A stretch of DNA of 64,000 nucleotides from Gammaproteobacteria bacterium (GCA_012960305.1 DUBM01000020.1:62001-126000), one strand, 5' to 3'. Counted from the first letter of the stretch, positions 16,757 to 26,009 are shown. A program made the numbers and translations. The notes: a model not told the origin generated them from the sequence alone.

Positions 16757-18451
16757 GTGAATTTAGATTTGTCGAAGAAGGTTTCTTATAAGCTACTCAC
16801 TGAAATATTTATATTATTGACGTTCGGTCTCGCTCTGTTGAGCTGTGAAGCGAGGAATGGTGTGACCAATGAGGCAGAGCAGGCGAATTTATCTAAACCG
16901 TTATTGCCCGATCAACCAAATATTCTCTGGTTGGTCGCAGAAGATCTTAGTCCAATAATACCTCCCTTTGGTGATAATACGGTTGATACTCCGAATCTAA
17001 GCCGATTGGCAAGAGAAGGGGTTCGTTACACCAGGGTTTTTTCACCATCAGGAGTTTGTGCTCCAAGCCGAGCCGCCATCGCGACAGGTAAGTATCAAAA
17101 TAGTATTGGCGCCTTACACATGCGTACTTCAAGTGTTTCTGCTTTTGCGCCGGGCACATTTACCCCCTATGAGGCAGTTCCTCCCGCTGGCGTTAAAATG
17201 CATAGTGAATATTTTAGAGCTGCAGGATATTACGCCTCGAATAATAGTAAAGAAGACTATCAATTTAGCAAAACCGTAACCGCTTGGGATGAAAGTAGCA
17301 TAACTGCCCACTGGAGAAACCGGGCACCCGGACAACCATTTTTTTCTATCTTTAACTTCTCGGTAACTCATGAATCGCAAGTTTGGGCGCGCGCAGGTCA
17401 GCCACTCCTAGTTGACGAATCATTGGACGTTCCCATTCCTCCCTATTTACCTGATACAGAAATTGCAAAGAAAGATATCCGGCGCGTTTATTCAAATATT
17501 GTTGCTTTAGACCAACAGCTTGGAAATATATTAGATCAATTAGAAGAGGATGGCCTTCTTGAAAATACAATAATTTTTTTTTATAGCGATCATGGAGGTC
17601 CATTACCAAGACAAAAACGCATGCTCTACGATTCTGGTATGAATTTACCCTTAATAATTAGGTTTCCTGATAAATGGCGAGCAGGAGAGGTTGATGATCA
17701 ACTAATTAGTTTTGTGGACTTTAAGTCTACTGCACTATCGCTGGTTAATATTAAGCCACCAGGGTATGTTGATGGCAGGGCATTTCTCGGAGTTTATGCT
17801 AATTCTCCCGAGCGAAGGTATGTACATGGTGCCGCGGATCGGTTTGATGAGCTTCACGATACTATTCGGGCGGTCCGCGACAAGAGATTCAAGTACCTGC
17901 GGAATTATTTCCCCGAGAGAGGCTATTACATGCCTTTAAAGTATCGTGAGCAAATGCCAATCATGCAGGAAATGCTTTCTCTTCGAGACAATAATCAGTT
18001 AACAGAAAATCAAGCTCTTTGGTTCCGCGATGAAAAAGATCCTATCGAGTTATTTGACACTGAAAATGATCCGCATGAGCTTAATAACCTAGCCGGGAAC
18101 TCCGAATATGTTGATAAAATCACCGAGCTTAGTGATGAAATGGATCGTTGGATGGTAGAGATTGAGGATCAGGGATTAATACCTGAGCAGGAGTTAGTAC
18201 TTTCTCTTTGGCCTGGAAGGATTCAGCCAGTAACGGAAGCCCCAGTAGCAATAAATCAGTCCGGAGCATTAGTGTTAAGAAGTAATACCGAGGGGGCCAG
18301 CATCGGCTATCAATTTGTGGATGATTCAACGTCTTTATCCGAACAATGGCAACTATATAGTTCTGCCTTAACAATTCCAGCAGGTAAGTTGCTGGTAACA
18401 ATAGCCGATCGAATAGGATATAAGCCTAGTGAAATATTGGTGGTAGAGTAG
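16757..18451 (+). CDS. Sulfatase lipoprotein (arylsulfatase family)
   Basis: A 564-residue alkaline-phosphatase-fold hydrolase that would remove sulfate esters. The start is GTG 16757 with GGAG five bases upstream. The signal ends in a lipobox, LALLSC, with Cys 30, so the protein is likely membrane-anchored. PNILWLVAEDLSP holds the first metal-binding Asp. The formylglycine motif is CAPSR (Cys 101), which needs conversion by a sulfatase-maturing enzyme not seen in this window. YSDHGGPLPRQK is the second metal region. The last 80 residues (GALVLRSNTEGASIGYQF) look like a chitobiase/hexosaminidase C-terminal-type beta domain, suggesting a polysaccharide or glycan substrate. It is a single gene. 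Confidence 0.85.
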   Translation: MNLDLSKKVSYKLLTEIFILLTFGLALLSCEARNGVTNEAEQANLSKPLLPDQPNILWLVAEDLSPIIPPFGDNTVDTPNLSRLAREGVRYTRVFSPSGVCAPSRAAIATGKYQNSIGALHMRTSSVSAFAPGTFTPYEAVPPAGVKMHSEYFRAAGYYASNNSKEDYQFSKTVTAWDESSITAHWRNRAPGQPFFSIFNFSVTHESQVWARAGQPLLVDESLDVPIPPYLPDTEIAKKDIRRVYSNIVALDQQLGNILDQLEEDGLLENTIIFFYSDHGGPLPRQKRMLYDSGMNLPLIIRFPDKWRAGEVDDQLISFVDFKSTALSLVNIKPPGYVDGRAFLGVYANSPERRYVHGAADRFDELHDTIRAVRDKRFKYLRNYFPERGYYMPLKYREQMPIMQEMLSLRDNNQLTENQALWFRDEKDPIELFDTENDPHELNNLAGNSEYVDKITELSDEMDRWMVEIEDQGLIPEQELVLSLWPGRIQPVTEAPVAINQSGALVLRSNTEGASIGYQFVDDSTSLSEQWQLYSSALTIPAGKLLVTIADRIGYKPSEILVVE

Positions 18452-18475
18452 AGGGCAGAGTCGAATTTGTAGCAA

Positions 18476-18799
18476 TTATTTGAGCGCGGCTTCAATACCA
18501 TTGCTTAAACCACATAACTTGAACGGCTTGTTTAGATGGTGATCGATTTTGACGTATGCTTCTTCAGTTTCATTGTGAAGAATAGTCATTAATATTACCG
18601 GTTCCGCAAAACCTTTAGTGTGTTGGACGAATTCAACACCAGAAGTACTATTCATTCTGTAGTCCGTGAGTGTCTTATCTTAGTTGGGCATGTTTTCTAG
18701 TAGAGCAATGTTCGGATCAATGAAGCAATTAGCTTGACGTCTCAAATGCAGCAACACGGTCTTGCTGATTGCCAAAATAGCTGAACTATCAATAATCAT
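18476..18799 (-). pseudogene. Decayed CheY-like response regulator receiver domain
   Basis: From an ATG at 18799 the minus strand encodes MIIDSSAILAISKTVLLHLRR, then meets an in-frame TAA (18682-18680), and continues in the same frame with LTDYRMNSTSGVEFVQHTK, then PVILMT and LNKPFKLCGLSNGIEAALK to a TAA at 18476. These are the receiver-domain landmarks in order: the acidic N-terminal segment, the phospho-acceptor Asp in LTDYRM, the Thr in ILMT and the Lys in NKPF. The total length of about 107 codons fits a single receiver domain. The internal stop and loss of part of the acidic pocket make it a pseudogene. No histidine kinase is adjacent. Confidence 0.7.
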
Positions 18800-18871
18800 G
18801 GTTGGTGTAAATGCCAATGAATTTGGTGGGTTTATTAAATGATAATTATTTAGAGTCGCTGAGAAGAGGAG

Positions 18872-19414
18872 TTAGTTGCCAGATTTTAAGCGTAGGGGCG
18901 CCAGTGAGCGATCTATGATTGAAGCAATAGTGGAGGCAGTTAATCCGAGGCCAAGAAATGAAACGCTTAGAATTAAAAAAGGCTCTAAAACAGCAAGAAA
19001 GGAAAGGCGGCTAATGGCTACCAGTACCAAAGGGACAAAATAGAGAACACCATTCCAGCGGCCAAGGAAGCTCATTCGTAACCGTTTTTCCCTGAACAAA
19101 AAATAGGAATCCAAAACGTATTGGAAAAATGCGATTATGATCAGTATTGGTAGAAATGGATGGATAACCTCAGAATAAGTGAGTGCGCCTAGGCAACAAG
19201 TAACGAAAACGAAATCCGTTCCGTGGTCAAACAACTGACCCTTGGGTGATGCAGTATTGGTTGCTCGAGCTACGATGCCGTCAAAATAATCACTGGCGAT
19301 CGCTATAAGTATTAGCGCGCACAAAGCCAGAGCAGAGATAAAATCTGGATTAATGAAACCCCAAGTGATTGGCGCAACCAAGCTCAAACGAATCGCGGTT
19401 AGTAGATTCGCCAT
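18872..19414 (-). CDS. CDP-alcohol phosphatidyltransferase family membrane enzyme
   Basis: A 180-residue integral membrane enzyme that transfers a phosphatidyl group from a CDP-activated lipid to an alcohol, or a related reaction. The complete catalytic signature D-x2-D-G-x2-A-R-x8-G-x3-D-x3-D is present: Asp 42, Asp 45, Gly 46, Ala 49, Arg 50, Gly 59, Asp 63 and Asp 67. About six hydrophobic helices follow the family layout. It starts 2 bases after the stop of the flippase-like gene, so translation is likely coupled. It is the last gene of a three-gene operon with an epimerase, which suggests synthesis of a modified or unusual lipid; the alcohol substrate is not predictable. Confidence 0.85.
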   Translation of the reverse strand: MANLLTAIRLSLVAPITWGFINPDFISALALCALILIAIASDYFDGIVARATNTASPKGQLFDHGTDFVFVTCCLGALTYSEVIHPFLPILIIIAFFQYVLDSYFLFREKRLRMSFLGRWNGVLYFVPLVLVAISRLSFLAVLEPFLILSVSFLGLGLTASTIASIIDRSLAPLRLKSGN

Positions 19415-19416
19415 GC

Positions 19417-20451
19417 TTAGGAAAATAACTCTCTTTGTGCTCGCCGCCAGAATACTAAGCCGATTGCGGCATTAAATAAAATGAAGAAGTTATGTTGAAC
19501 AAAGCCAAAAGCTGCCATCTGGCCTTCGTTTTCTGGAAAGAAGATTACCCAAAATGTAATGGCTGCTGCACGCATCGGTGTCGGAACGGTAGCGGCAAAG
19601 AATATTACTGGGAGATAGGGGAGGAGAGTCATCAAAGAAGCTTCTACTCCAAATAAATTTAGCGCCACCGTATAGACTATAACAGCAGCCAGCAATGCAG
19701 GGGAACGTAGCAAAAAGAATGCGGCATAGTGCCAGGGCATAGCTAATCTGAATGCGTGAAGCACGCGCTTATCCCTGAGTTTGTTGTTTGGTAAAATAAT
19801 TCCTCGAAAATACATGACCCAAATAATTAGAAAAGCACCGGCACCAAACGAAATGTAAGGAATCAGATCAAACACTTCTGGCAAAGAGCCTTGGCCAAAG
19901 AAGTAACCAACTGTAGCCCAAACTAGTAGATAAAAAATTTCACAGAACATGATAAAAAGCATAACCGAACCAACTTCCCAGCCAGGGATTTGATCTCGTT
20001 TATTTAAATATAAGGCCATTGCGCCTTTGCCAATTTGTTCATTAAAAATAGAAATAATGTAGGCGCTTGCCCTGATCGGTAAAATATCTTTGTATTTTAT
20101 GTCTTGGATAAACCATCCGAGCGCGCGAGTAACTACTAGAGTGTCTATTACAAAATAGAATAATGAATAGCCAATCATCAATAAGAGCCAGGGTGCCCAG
20201 TTGACGCTGGAAAATACCTGAGTCATATAAGCGGGTAGGGATAAGCCTTCTCTGAGTGCTGCACCATTGAGGCGGTAATACAAATAGGCAAAACAGATTG
20301 CCGTAAGAATAAGAAAGGCGACACGGCCTATTGCGCTCGGTTTGTGTTTCGCCGGGCTGGAGCTCTCAGAGGGTTCAGCTGCTTCAGTCGAAGTTTGAGC
20401 GGATTCATCGCCCTGTTGCACAGATTTATCTTCAGATTGGTTTTCGCTCAT
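19417..20451 (-). CDS. Polytopic membrane protein, lysylphosphatidylglycerol synthase-TM/flippase-like
   Basis: A 344-residue protein with a Ser/Glu/Gln-rich cytoplasmic N-terminus of about 40 residues and then eight or so hydrophobic helices. The helical pattern and segments such as NEQIGKGAMALYLNKRDQIPGWEVGSVMLFIMFCEIFYLL, with a later LPVIFFAATVPTPMRAAAITFWV segment, recall the transmembrane flippase domain of the UPF0104/LPG-synthase family. It is sandwiched between an epimerase (5 bases) and the CDP-alcohol transferase (2 bases). A role in moving a lipid made by its neighbours across the membrane is inferred. I cannot confirm the family without a profile search. Confidence 0.6.
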   Translation of the reverse strand: MSENQSEDKSVQQGDESAQTSTEAAEPSESSSPAKHKPSAIGRVAFLILTAICFAYLYYRLNGAALREGLSLPAYMTQVFSSVNWAPWLLLMIGYSLFYFVIDTLVVTRALGWFIQDIKYKDILPIRASAYIISIFNEQIGKGAMALYLNKRDQIPGWEVGSVMLFIMFCEIFYLLVWATVGYFFGQGSLPEVFDLIPYISFGAGAFLIIWVMYFRGIILPNNKLRDKRVLHAFRLAMPWHYAAFFLLRSPALLAAVIVYTVALNLFGVEASLMTLLPYLPVIFFAATVPTPMRAAAITFWVIFFPENEGQMAAFGFVQHNFFILFNAAIGLVFWRRAQRELFS

Positions 20452-20456
20452 GATTC

Positions 20457-21347
20457 CTACTTATTCCTAATTATTTTTTCTAACGTGGCTTGAAGTGGTG
20501 TGAGGTCCAAGCCAAGCTTTGTGTCAGCATTTTCAGCCACTATTTCATCGCGAGTGATTACATCAATGACAGTAGAGGTTATTCCTCCCCCTTTCAAGAG
20601 GCGACTTAGGGTAGCGCCAATTTTGGCCATTATGATGGGTATCGAAGAAATTACTACTTTGCTCCCTAACAACTCTGCTGTTCGAGCAATTAAATCCCGA
20701 TATTTAATTGGTTCCGGACCTACTAATTCATAGGTTTCCGCCTCCTTGGAGCGACTTTCACAGCAGGTTAAAATAGCCTGGGTAAGGTCATCAACATCTA
20801 AAGGCCGCATGGAGTAGTTGCCACCGCCTAATACTTTTGCTTTTGCTTGTGAGGCAGCACCCAACAACGAGCTGGCACCAGCTGTACCGACTCCCATCAG
20901 TATGGGGGTTCTTAGCACGCTGGCGCCGATTCCCGAATCAGTCACAAGGGATTCAGCGTCTCCTTTGGATTTAAAATAACTATTGCTTGAAGCTGTGCTG
21001 GCACCGATTACGCTAATAAAAACCAGATGCTTCACGCCTGCTTTCTGGGCTGCTTGTACCACAGAGCTTGTAGCCGCCACATTAGCACTGGCATAATTTG
21101 AGAGCTTGCTCTCTATGAGGATTCCAGCCAAATGTACAACACAATCAACATCTTTAAAGCAAGCTGCAAGCGACGCCTGATCATCATAGTTAATTACGCA
21201 GGGGTTTATTAGTTCAGAGTTTGGTAACTGACGGAAAGAACTTTTCGACCGAACTCCTGCATTTGCTGATATTGCTGCTTTGTTGGCGATATGGGTCAAT
21301 AAATTCTGTCCAACACTACTATTGGCCCCAGTGACTGCTATTCTCAT
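20457..21347 (-). CDS. NAD(P)-binding epimerase/dehydratase-like protein (atypical SDR)
   Basis: A 296-residue cytoplasmic protein from ATG 21347, which has AGGAA eight bases upstream; the frame is open 11 codons further but without a ribosome site. The Rossmann motif is VTGANSSVGQNL, a G-x-x-G-x-x-G-like variant. The protein continues with DCVVHLAGI, HLVFISVIGAS, SYFKSKGDAESLV (the YxxxK-like site is F-x-S-K here) and LRTPILMG, as in the NmrA/SDR-a5 group of sugar-nucleotide epimerase-like and complex I-assembly-like proteins. It heads the operon with the flippase-like and CDP-alcohol transferase genes, so it may prepare or sense the substrate of that pathway. Confidence 0.75.
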   Translation of the reverse strand: MRIAVTGANSSVGQNLLTHIANKAAISANAGVRSKSSFRQLPNSELINPCVINYDDQASLAACFKDVDCVVHLAGILIESKLSNYASANVAATSSVVQAAQKAGVKHLVFISVIGASTASSNSYFKSKGDAESLVTDSGIGASVLRTPILMGVGTAGASSLLGAASQAKAKVLGGGNYSMRPLDVDDLTQAILTCCESRSKEAETYELVGPEPIKYRDLIARTAELLGSKVVISSIPIIMAKIGATLSRLLKGGGITSTVIDVITRDEIVAENADTKLGLDLTPLQATLEKIIRNK

Positions 21348-21697
21348 TCGTATTTCCTGCTTCTCTTGTAGTTGTTGCAATAGCTGGATAGAAAGTTAGG
21401 TAATTAGATAAGCAAACTAGCTTGTTTATCTCTTAAAATTTGATTTCTAACTATGATTACAACAAATGCTTAAATGGCCCAATGAAAACTATAAGAGGGA
21501 GTCAGAAAAATTTGGACGTAGAGTATCAGTGTTGCGCAAGAAAAGAGAGAGAAAGACTTAAATAGGAGGATTATCTACTAAGTAATTATTCCTAACGAGG
21601 CTCCTTAGCTTTGTTGTATTATTGAGGGTGTGTATTGTCAGGTGAGAACTGAGCATGACGATTCTTTGTAAGGTATGTCTGTTTCTGGAGAACTTTT
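21348..21697. other. Divergent intergenic region
   Basis: Lies between the epimerase operon (minus) and the amidohydrolase (plus) and should contain both promoters. An AATAGGAGGATT stretch near 21560 looks like a ribosome site, but no convincing reading frame follows it. I see no repeat or RNA gene. Confidence 0.4.
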
Positions 21698-23104
21698 TTG
21701 CTAACTCTTAAAATTGACTGTAAAACGTTTGCTCCCTTTACAAACTCATTAGCGTTGATTTGTATGCTCTGGCTATCGTTTGTACCTAGATCCCTAGCTC
21801 AAGATCCGGAAGGTGCTTACTTGTTGTTGCAAAATGCGCGGCTAGTGATTGGTGACGGAAATATCTTTGACAGAGGTTCTATTCTCATTAGAGAGAGCCA
21901 GATAATAGCCGTCAGTGAAAGCTTGGCTATAGAGTTTCCTGAGCAAACCGTGGTGATCAATCTAGAAGGCAAAACCATTATCCCTGCTTTAATTGATGCC
22001 CATGCCCATCTCGGTTATCAAGGCGCAGATTCTTGGGGTGCAGAAAATTACTCGGCAGATAATCTCATCGCGAATCTGCGTCAGTATGCGTATTATGGCT
22101 TTTCTGCTGTGTTTTCAGCGGGCTCCGATCCAGAGGAGCTGGCTTTAGAATTTCAACAAGAACAAAATAGCGGAACAGGAATCCCGGGAACGGCACGTTT
22201 TATTTTTAGTGCCGGGATGGCTCCACCAGGGCAGGGCCCCAATAATCAATTCCTAGACCACGCTTTACAAGTAGCTGAATCTACCGGTATGACAATACTT
22301 CACGGAATAACCAGCCCCCAATCAGCCAGGTTGGCTGTACGTGAAATTGCAGAGAAAGGCATTCCCTTCATTAAGATTTGGGTTGATGACAGAGCAGGAA
22401 CTCAGCATAAATTAGAACCTGAAAATTATCGTGCGATTGTTGATGAGGCCCGGGCCTATAATCTTAGTGTCTTTGTACACCAACAAAGTGCAGAGGATAT
22501 GCCGGCTTTACTCGATGCCAAAGTGAATGGATTTCTGCACGGGAGGATTGGAGCAGGATATACGAGTGCTATTGCTGAGCAAACAAAAGCTGCAGATGCT
22601 TTTGTTATTCCAAACTTGGGATTAGGCGAGTTGCGCTTCGAAGCGATTGGAGATGATACTTTTTTAAGTGCTCTTTTGTTGCCTGAGATTGCAGCTGGGT
22701 TGATGGCTAGCGAAAGCCAGAGACAGGTTAATCCAGCTCGCGACGAAATTGCCGAACAGGAGTTAAGAGAAGGGTTCGCTCGCTTGCTAGCTGCCAAAGT
22801 GGATATTGTTCTCGGCACGGATGCCGGTGCGGTCCCGGACCATCCTTTCGGTTACACCGGCCACCGGGAACTGGAAATCTTTGTGCGTCTGGGTATGACG
22901 CCGATGCAAGCAATTATTGCGGGGACGAGTAAAGCAGCCCAGAGCCTGGGCTTAACCGACTTAGGTTTAATAGAAGCAGGATACAGTGCTGATTTGTTGA
23001 TTCTGGATGACAATCCTTTAAATGATATTCGTAATACGCGGTCAATTAATCGAGTCTTACTAAAGGGCAGAGAAATTGACCGGAGCCAATTAGAAATCAA
23101 TTAG
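21698..23104 (+). CDS. Exported metal-dependent amidohydrolase
   Basis: A 468-residue hydrolase of the amidohydrolase superfamily, in the imidazolonepropionase/prolidase-like branch. TTG 21698 has GGAG eight bases upstream. A signal peptide (ICMLWLSFVPRSLAQ) indicates export. The metal-site HxH lies in DAHAHLGY (His 102 and 104). Further ligands are expected in FVHQQS and FLHGRIG, and the catalytic Asp is in LGTDAGAVPD. The composite N- and C-terminal beta-sandwich is complete, ending in ADLLILDDNPLNDIRN. Related exported enzymes cleave Xaa-Pro or Xaa-Arg dipeptides or organophosphates, so a periplasmic dipeptidase role is plausible but not proved. Confidence 0.85.
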   Translation: MLTLKIDCKTFAPFTNSLALICMLWLSFVPRSLAQDPEGAYLLLQNARLVIGDGNIFDRGSILIRESQIIAVSESLAIEFPEQTVVINLEGKTIIPALIDAHAHLGYQGADSWGAENYSADNLIANLRQYAYYGFSAVFSAGSDPEELALEFQQEQNSGTGIPGTARFIFSAGMAPPGQGPNNQFLDHALQVAESTGMTILHGITSPQSARLAVREIAEKGIPFIKIWVDDRAGTQHKLEPENYRAIVDEARAYNLSVFVHQQSAEDMPALLDAKVNGFLHGRIGAGYTSAIAEQTKAADAFVIPNLGLGELRFEAIGDDTFLSALLLPEIAAGLMASESQRQVNPARDEIAEQELREGFARLLAAKVDIVLGTDAGAVPDHPFGYTGHRELEIFVRLGMTPMQAIIAGTSKAAQSLGLTDLGLIEAGYSADLLILDDNPLNDIRNTRSINRVLLKGREIDRSQLEIN

Positions 23105-23178
23105 CTTAATAAGTTTACTGTTGAGTCTTCGATGATATTTCTAGAATTCCCAGCCTGTTTTCGGTAAAAGCAGAGGTA

Positions 23179-23679
23179 GTGCAGACGAAAATGACCGATA
23201 TTGATCCAACATTTGACCCTAAAAAACATACTCTCTGCGAATCATCTTATTTTGAAGATCTGCAAGTAGGGCAGAGATTTGTTATCCCATCTCGCACCTT
23301 AGGAGATGCAAATTTTGCGGCATTTCAATTGGCGTCTGGGGATAATCACCCAATTCACTATGATGTTGAATACTGTCGAGCTAAGGGTCACCCTCACATG
23401 CTGGCCCATGGATTTCAAGTAGCGATCCAAACTGCGCCGGGAGCTGGAATGTTGCCTCATGTTCTAGAGGATAGTCTGATCGGTTTAATCGAACAGAGCT
23501 CAAAGTTTTTGAAGCCAGTTTATTGTGGTGATACCGTGTACCCGGCATTAGATATCGTTGAACTCACGGCTGGTAAAACTACTGGGGTCATTCGCCTAAA
23601 AACCACCGTGCATAATCAGCATCGAGAATTGGTGCTGTCAGGAGAGCAAAAAATGTTGGTACGAAAGAGGCCAGCATAG
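23179..23679 (+). CDS. MaoC-like hydratase/dehydratase
   Basis: A 166-residue single hot-dog protein resembling R-specific enoyl-CoA hydratases. The catalytic Asp-His pair lies in ASGDNHPIHYD, followed by the typical helix AKGHPHMLAHGF and the strand segment SSKFLKPVYCGDTVYP. The start could be GTG 23179 or ATG 23191; neither has a well-spaced ribosome site. The protein would hydrate or dehydrate an acyl-CoA ester. It is followed 36 bases later by a VOC protein on the same strand, and another MaoC-like gene lies convergently downstream, so the group probably serves one catabolic route. Confidence 0.8.
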   Translation: MQTKMTDIDPTFDPKKHTLCESSYFEDLQVGQRFVIPSRTLGDANFAAFQLASGDNHPIHYDVEYCRAKGHPHMLAHGFQVAIQTAPGAGMLPHVLEDSLIGLIEQSSKFLKPVYCGDTVYPALDIVELTAGKTTGVIRLKTTVHNQHRELVLSGEQKMLVRKRPA

Positions 23680-23715
23680 GCTGAAACTGGAAACAGTCTC
23701 ACGATTGTAAACACT

Positions 23716-24495
23716 ATGAGTATTCAACTTCGACAAATTTGTTTAGTAAGCAGTAATCTAAAGAAAATTGAAGATGAGCTTTGCTCAATTTTAGGTCTTG
23801 AGGTCTGCCATAGGGATCCCGGTGTTGCTCAATATGGTTTAGAGAATTTTCTATTACCGATCGGAAGTAATTTTATAGAGGTCGTGGCGCCCTCTATAGA
23901 CAATACTGCTGCTGGGCGATACTTGGAGCGACGCAAGGGTGATGGTGGTTACATGGTGATCACCCAAGTTGATAGCCGCACTATGCAATCCAAAATCCGT
24001 CAGCGAGCAGAAGCGAAAGGAGTTCGCGTTGCTCATGAAGCCGAAAGAGAGGGTTGGAATTTCTGCCAATTGCATCCGGCAGACATGGTCGCGTCCATGT
24101 TGGATATTGAATGGGATGAGCAAGAAAATTTCGAAGGCTGCTGGCATCCTGCGGGAGGGCTAACTTGGCTAGACAAAGTTAAGCGTGATGTTACTGCTGA
24201 TATCCTCGGAGTTGAACTACAGAGTGAGGACCCGATAAAGGTGGCTAATTTGTGGGGCTCTGTTATCGATTGTCCTATGCGGCAGGATGATGCTTCAGCG
24301 ACGCTCGCACTAAATAATGCATCAATTCGATGCGTAAGAAACGCTGATGATCGTGGCCCTGGATTAAGTGGCGTTGATCTGCTCGTTGAAGATAGAGAGA
24401 GAATTATAGAAGCCGCCAAACTACAAAATTGTTTTGTTCACGATTATGAGATAAAGATATGCGGTACCCGATTCTATTTGTTCAATAAGGCTTAG
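23716..24495 (+). CDS. VOC (glyoxalase-like) family protein
   Basis: A 259-residue cytoplasmic protein with two vicinal-oxygen-chelate halves. It opens with LRQICLVSSNLKKIEDELCSILGLEV, a strand-helix pattern typical of VOC folds, then the FLLPIGSNFIEVVAP strand with a Glu in the metal-ligand position, and a second repeat from about residue 150 (GVELQSEDPIKVANLWGSVI). It resembles the Glyoxalase_3 type found in many proteobacteria, often near acyl-CoA genes. No specific activity can be assigned. It is probably co-transcribed with the MaoC-like gene 36 bases upstream and is convergent with the hot-dog gene at 24499. Confidence 0.7.
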   Translation: MSIQLRQICLVSSNLKKIEDELCSILGLEVCHRDPGVAQYGLENFLLPIGSNFIEVVAPSIDNTAAGRYLERRKGDGGYMVITQVDSRTMQSKIRQRAEAKGVRVAHEAEREGWNFCQLHPADMVASMLDIEWDEQENFEGCWHPAGGLTWLDKVKRDVTADILGVELQSEDPIKVANLWGSVIDCPMRQDDASATLALNNASIRCVRNADDRGPGLSGVDLLVEDRERIIEAAKLQNCFVHDYEIKICGTRFYLFNKA

Positions 24496-24498
24496 TTA

Positions 24499-25305
24499 TT
24501 ATTGGGCAATTTTGAAAATAGCGCTGTGCTCAACCTCCACGGCAACTTCATTATTCACAATCATCGCTACATATAATTTAATAAACTGGTGCTTTCGCTT
24601 TTCCCACTTTTGAATTGGCACTGTCTTGATTGTTATTTTATCTTTAATTTTGAGCGATTTGCGCAGAATTATTCGGCTAGCTGTATGTATCCATGCAGGG
24701 AGTATAAACATGCGCATTAGGCTCTTATTGCAAGCCTCACCGATATAGAAAGGGTGTATGTAGGAAGAAGGTCCACGAAAAATTTCACTAGTGTCCCTTT
24801 GAATATCGACTCTCAGTTTATTGTCCTCGGCAGTAGGTTGCCAGGCAAAGTCATAGGATGGTTGTTGTAGGTGAATTAAATCCCATTCAATTTCTCTCCG
24901 ATCATGGGTCTCAATTGATCCTTCAGCATAAGCCAGATTATCTATCGATGGCATGGGCGCGGGAGAACTTGACTCGAGTAGGGCGAGCAATGCACCTGTT
25001 TGATTAAAGGCTTTACTAACAACGGTATTTTGAATTTGAGACGTTTTGATGATTTCGGAGTCGATCCTGACTAGATCACCTTGGTAGGCAGGCTTTAGGA
25101 ATTTTACGTCGAGGATTCTGTGGCTAAGCCAATCGGGGCCGAAGTGCTTTACTAATGGTTGACTTAAATAACCAAACACATTCATACCGCTAACCAATGC
25201 TCCCTTAAAACCAAACTTTTCCGCTATTTCGTCAGAGTGAATTTTGTTTTCTGAAGACTGCGAATTATTGAGTGCGTAAATTTCCACAGAAGGGATTGAG
25301 TTCAT
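24499..25305 (-). CDS. MaoC/hot-dog domain protein, acyl dehydratase-like
   Basis: A 268-residue protein with an N-terminal hot-dog domain: SDEIAEKFGFKGALVSGMNVFGYLSQPLV is the hot-dog helix, and FLKPAYQGDLVRI is the strand found in MaoC-like dehydratases. The C-terminal half (SSYIHPFYIGEACNKSLM, then TIKTVPIQKWEKRKHQF) looks like a second, more diverged hot-dog repeat. The canonical Asp-His catalytic pair is not obvious, so it may bind rather than transform acyl-CoA. It is followed by the AhpD-like gene upstream on the same strand (37 bases), and the two may be co-transcribed. Assignment is by overall pattern. Confidence 0.6.
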   Translation of the reverse strand: MNSIPSVEIYALNNSQSSENKIHSDEIAEKFGFKGALVSGMNVFGYLSQPLVKHFGPDWLSHRILDVKFLKPAYQGDLVRIDSEIIKTSQIQNTVVSKAFNQTGALLALLESSSPAPMPSIDNLAYAEGSIETHDRREIEWDLIHLQQPSYDFAWQPTAEDNKLRVDIQRDTSEIFRGPSSYIHPFYIGEACNKSLMRMFILPAWIHTASRIILRKSLKIKDKITIKTVPIQKWEKRKHQFIKLYVAMIVNNEVAVEVEHSAIFKIAQ

Positions 25306-25341
25306 GAGAACAGCTCTAGAATCGATAATTACTGATTATTG

Positions 25342-25920
25342 TTATGTTTCATTCCTGCCAAGAGAGTAAAACTCGTTGTTTGGTTGAATGTCAGCCATAT
25401 TTGCTATTCGATTGGAAAGAGCAAATAAAGCAGTTATAGCCCCTATATCCCATGAATCTTCATCGCTAAATCCTTGTTCCTTAAGGTTATTAAAGTCGTT
25501 TTTATTAATTTCATGAGAAGTCCCAGCCACTTTAATCGCAAATTTTAACATGGCCTTTTGTCTATCCGTGATATCAGCATTACGAAAGTTGGTAGAAAGT
25601 TGTTCCGAGATTTGAGGGTTTTTCTGCCGTATGCGCAGTATTGCTCCATGAGAAACGACACAATAAATGCACTGATTTAGGCCAGAAGTGGCAACAACAA
25701 TCATCTCTCTTTCTGCCTTAGTTAACCCTCCTTCCTTCGCCATCAAAGCGTCGTGATAAGCGAAAAAAGCGCGAAACTCATCAGGTCGGTGAGCCAGAGC
25801 TAAGAAAATATTTGGGATAAAACCAGATTTTTCAGCAACACCAAGAATGCGTTGGTGAATATCAGTGGGCAAAGATTCGAGCTCAGGAATTGGAAAACGG
25901 CTTACAGAATGGTCAGGCAT
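25342..25920 (-). CDS. Carboxymuconolactone decarboxylase/AhpD-like peroxidase-related protein
   Basis: A 192-residue all-helical protein of the AhpD-like fold. The redox motif C84-x-x-C87-x-x-x-H91 (CIYCVVSH), preceded by REMIVVATSGLNQ, is typical of the peroxidase-related subgroup, which uses the CxxC pair in alkylhydroperoxidase-type chemistry. The C-terminal half (DSWDIGAITALFALSNRIANM) fits the family. It lies upstream of the hot-dog gene on the same strand. Cytoplasmic. Its real electron donor and substrate are unknown. Confidence 0.8.
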   Translation of the reverse strand: MPDHSVSRFPIPELESLPTDIHQRILGVAEKSGFIPNIFLALAHRPDEFRAFFAYHDALMAKEGGLTKAEREMIVVATSGLNQCIYCVVSHGAILRIRQKNPQISEQLSTNFRNADITDRQKAMLKFAIKVAGTSHEINKNDFNNLKEQGFSDEDSWDIGAITALFALSNRIANMADIQPNNEFYSLGRNET

Positions 25921-26009
25921 AGATCTATCTCGCGGCTTGGGTTTTTCTGTGTCTAGGCATAGCGTAGGCAGTTAAAGTAATCATTGGCAAAAGAATCTTT
26001 GCTAGTAAC

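Noticed and set aside
21659-21709. Possible 18-codon leader ORF (ATG 21655 region) before the amidohydrolase
   Set aside because: It overlaps the amidohydrolase start in another frame, has no strong ribosome site and is followed by no hairpin.
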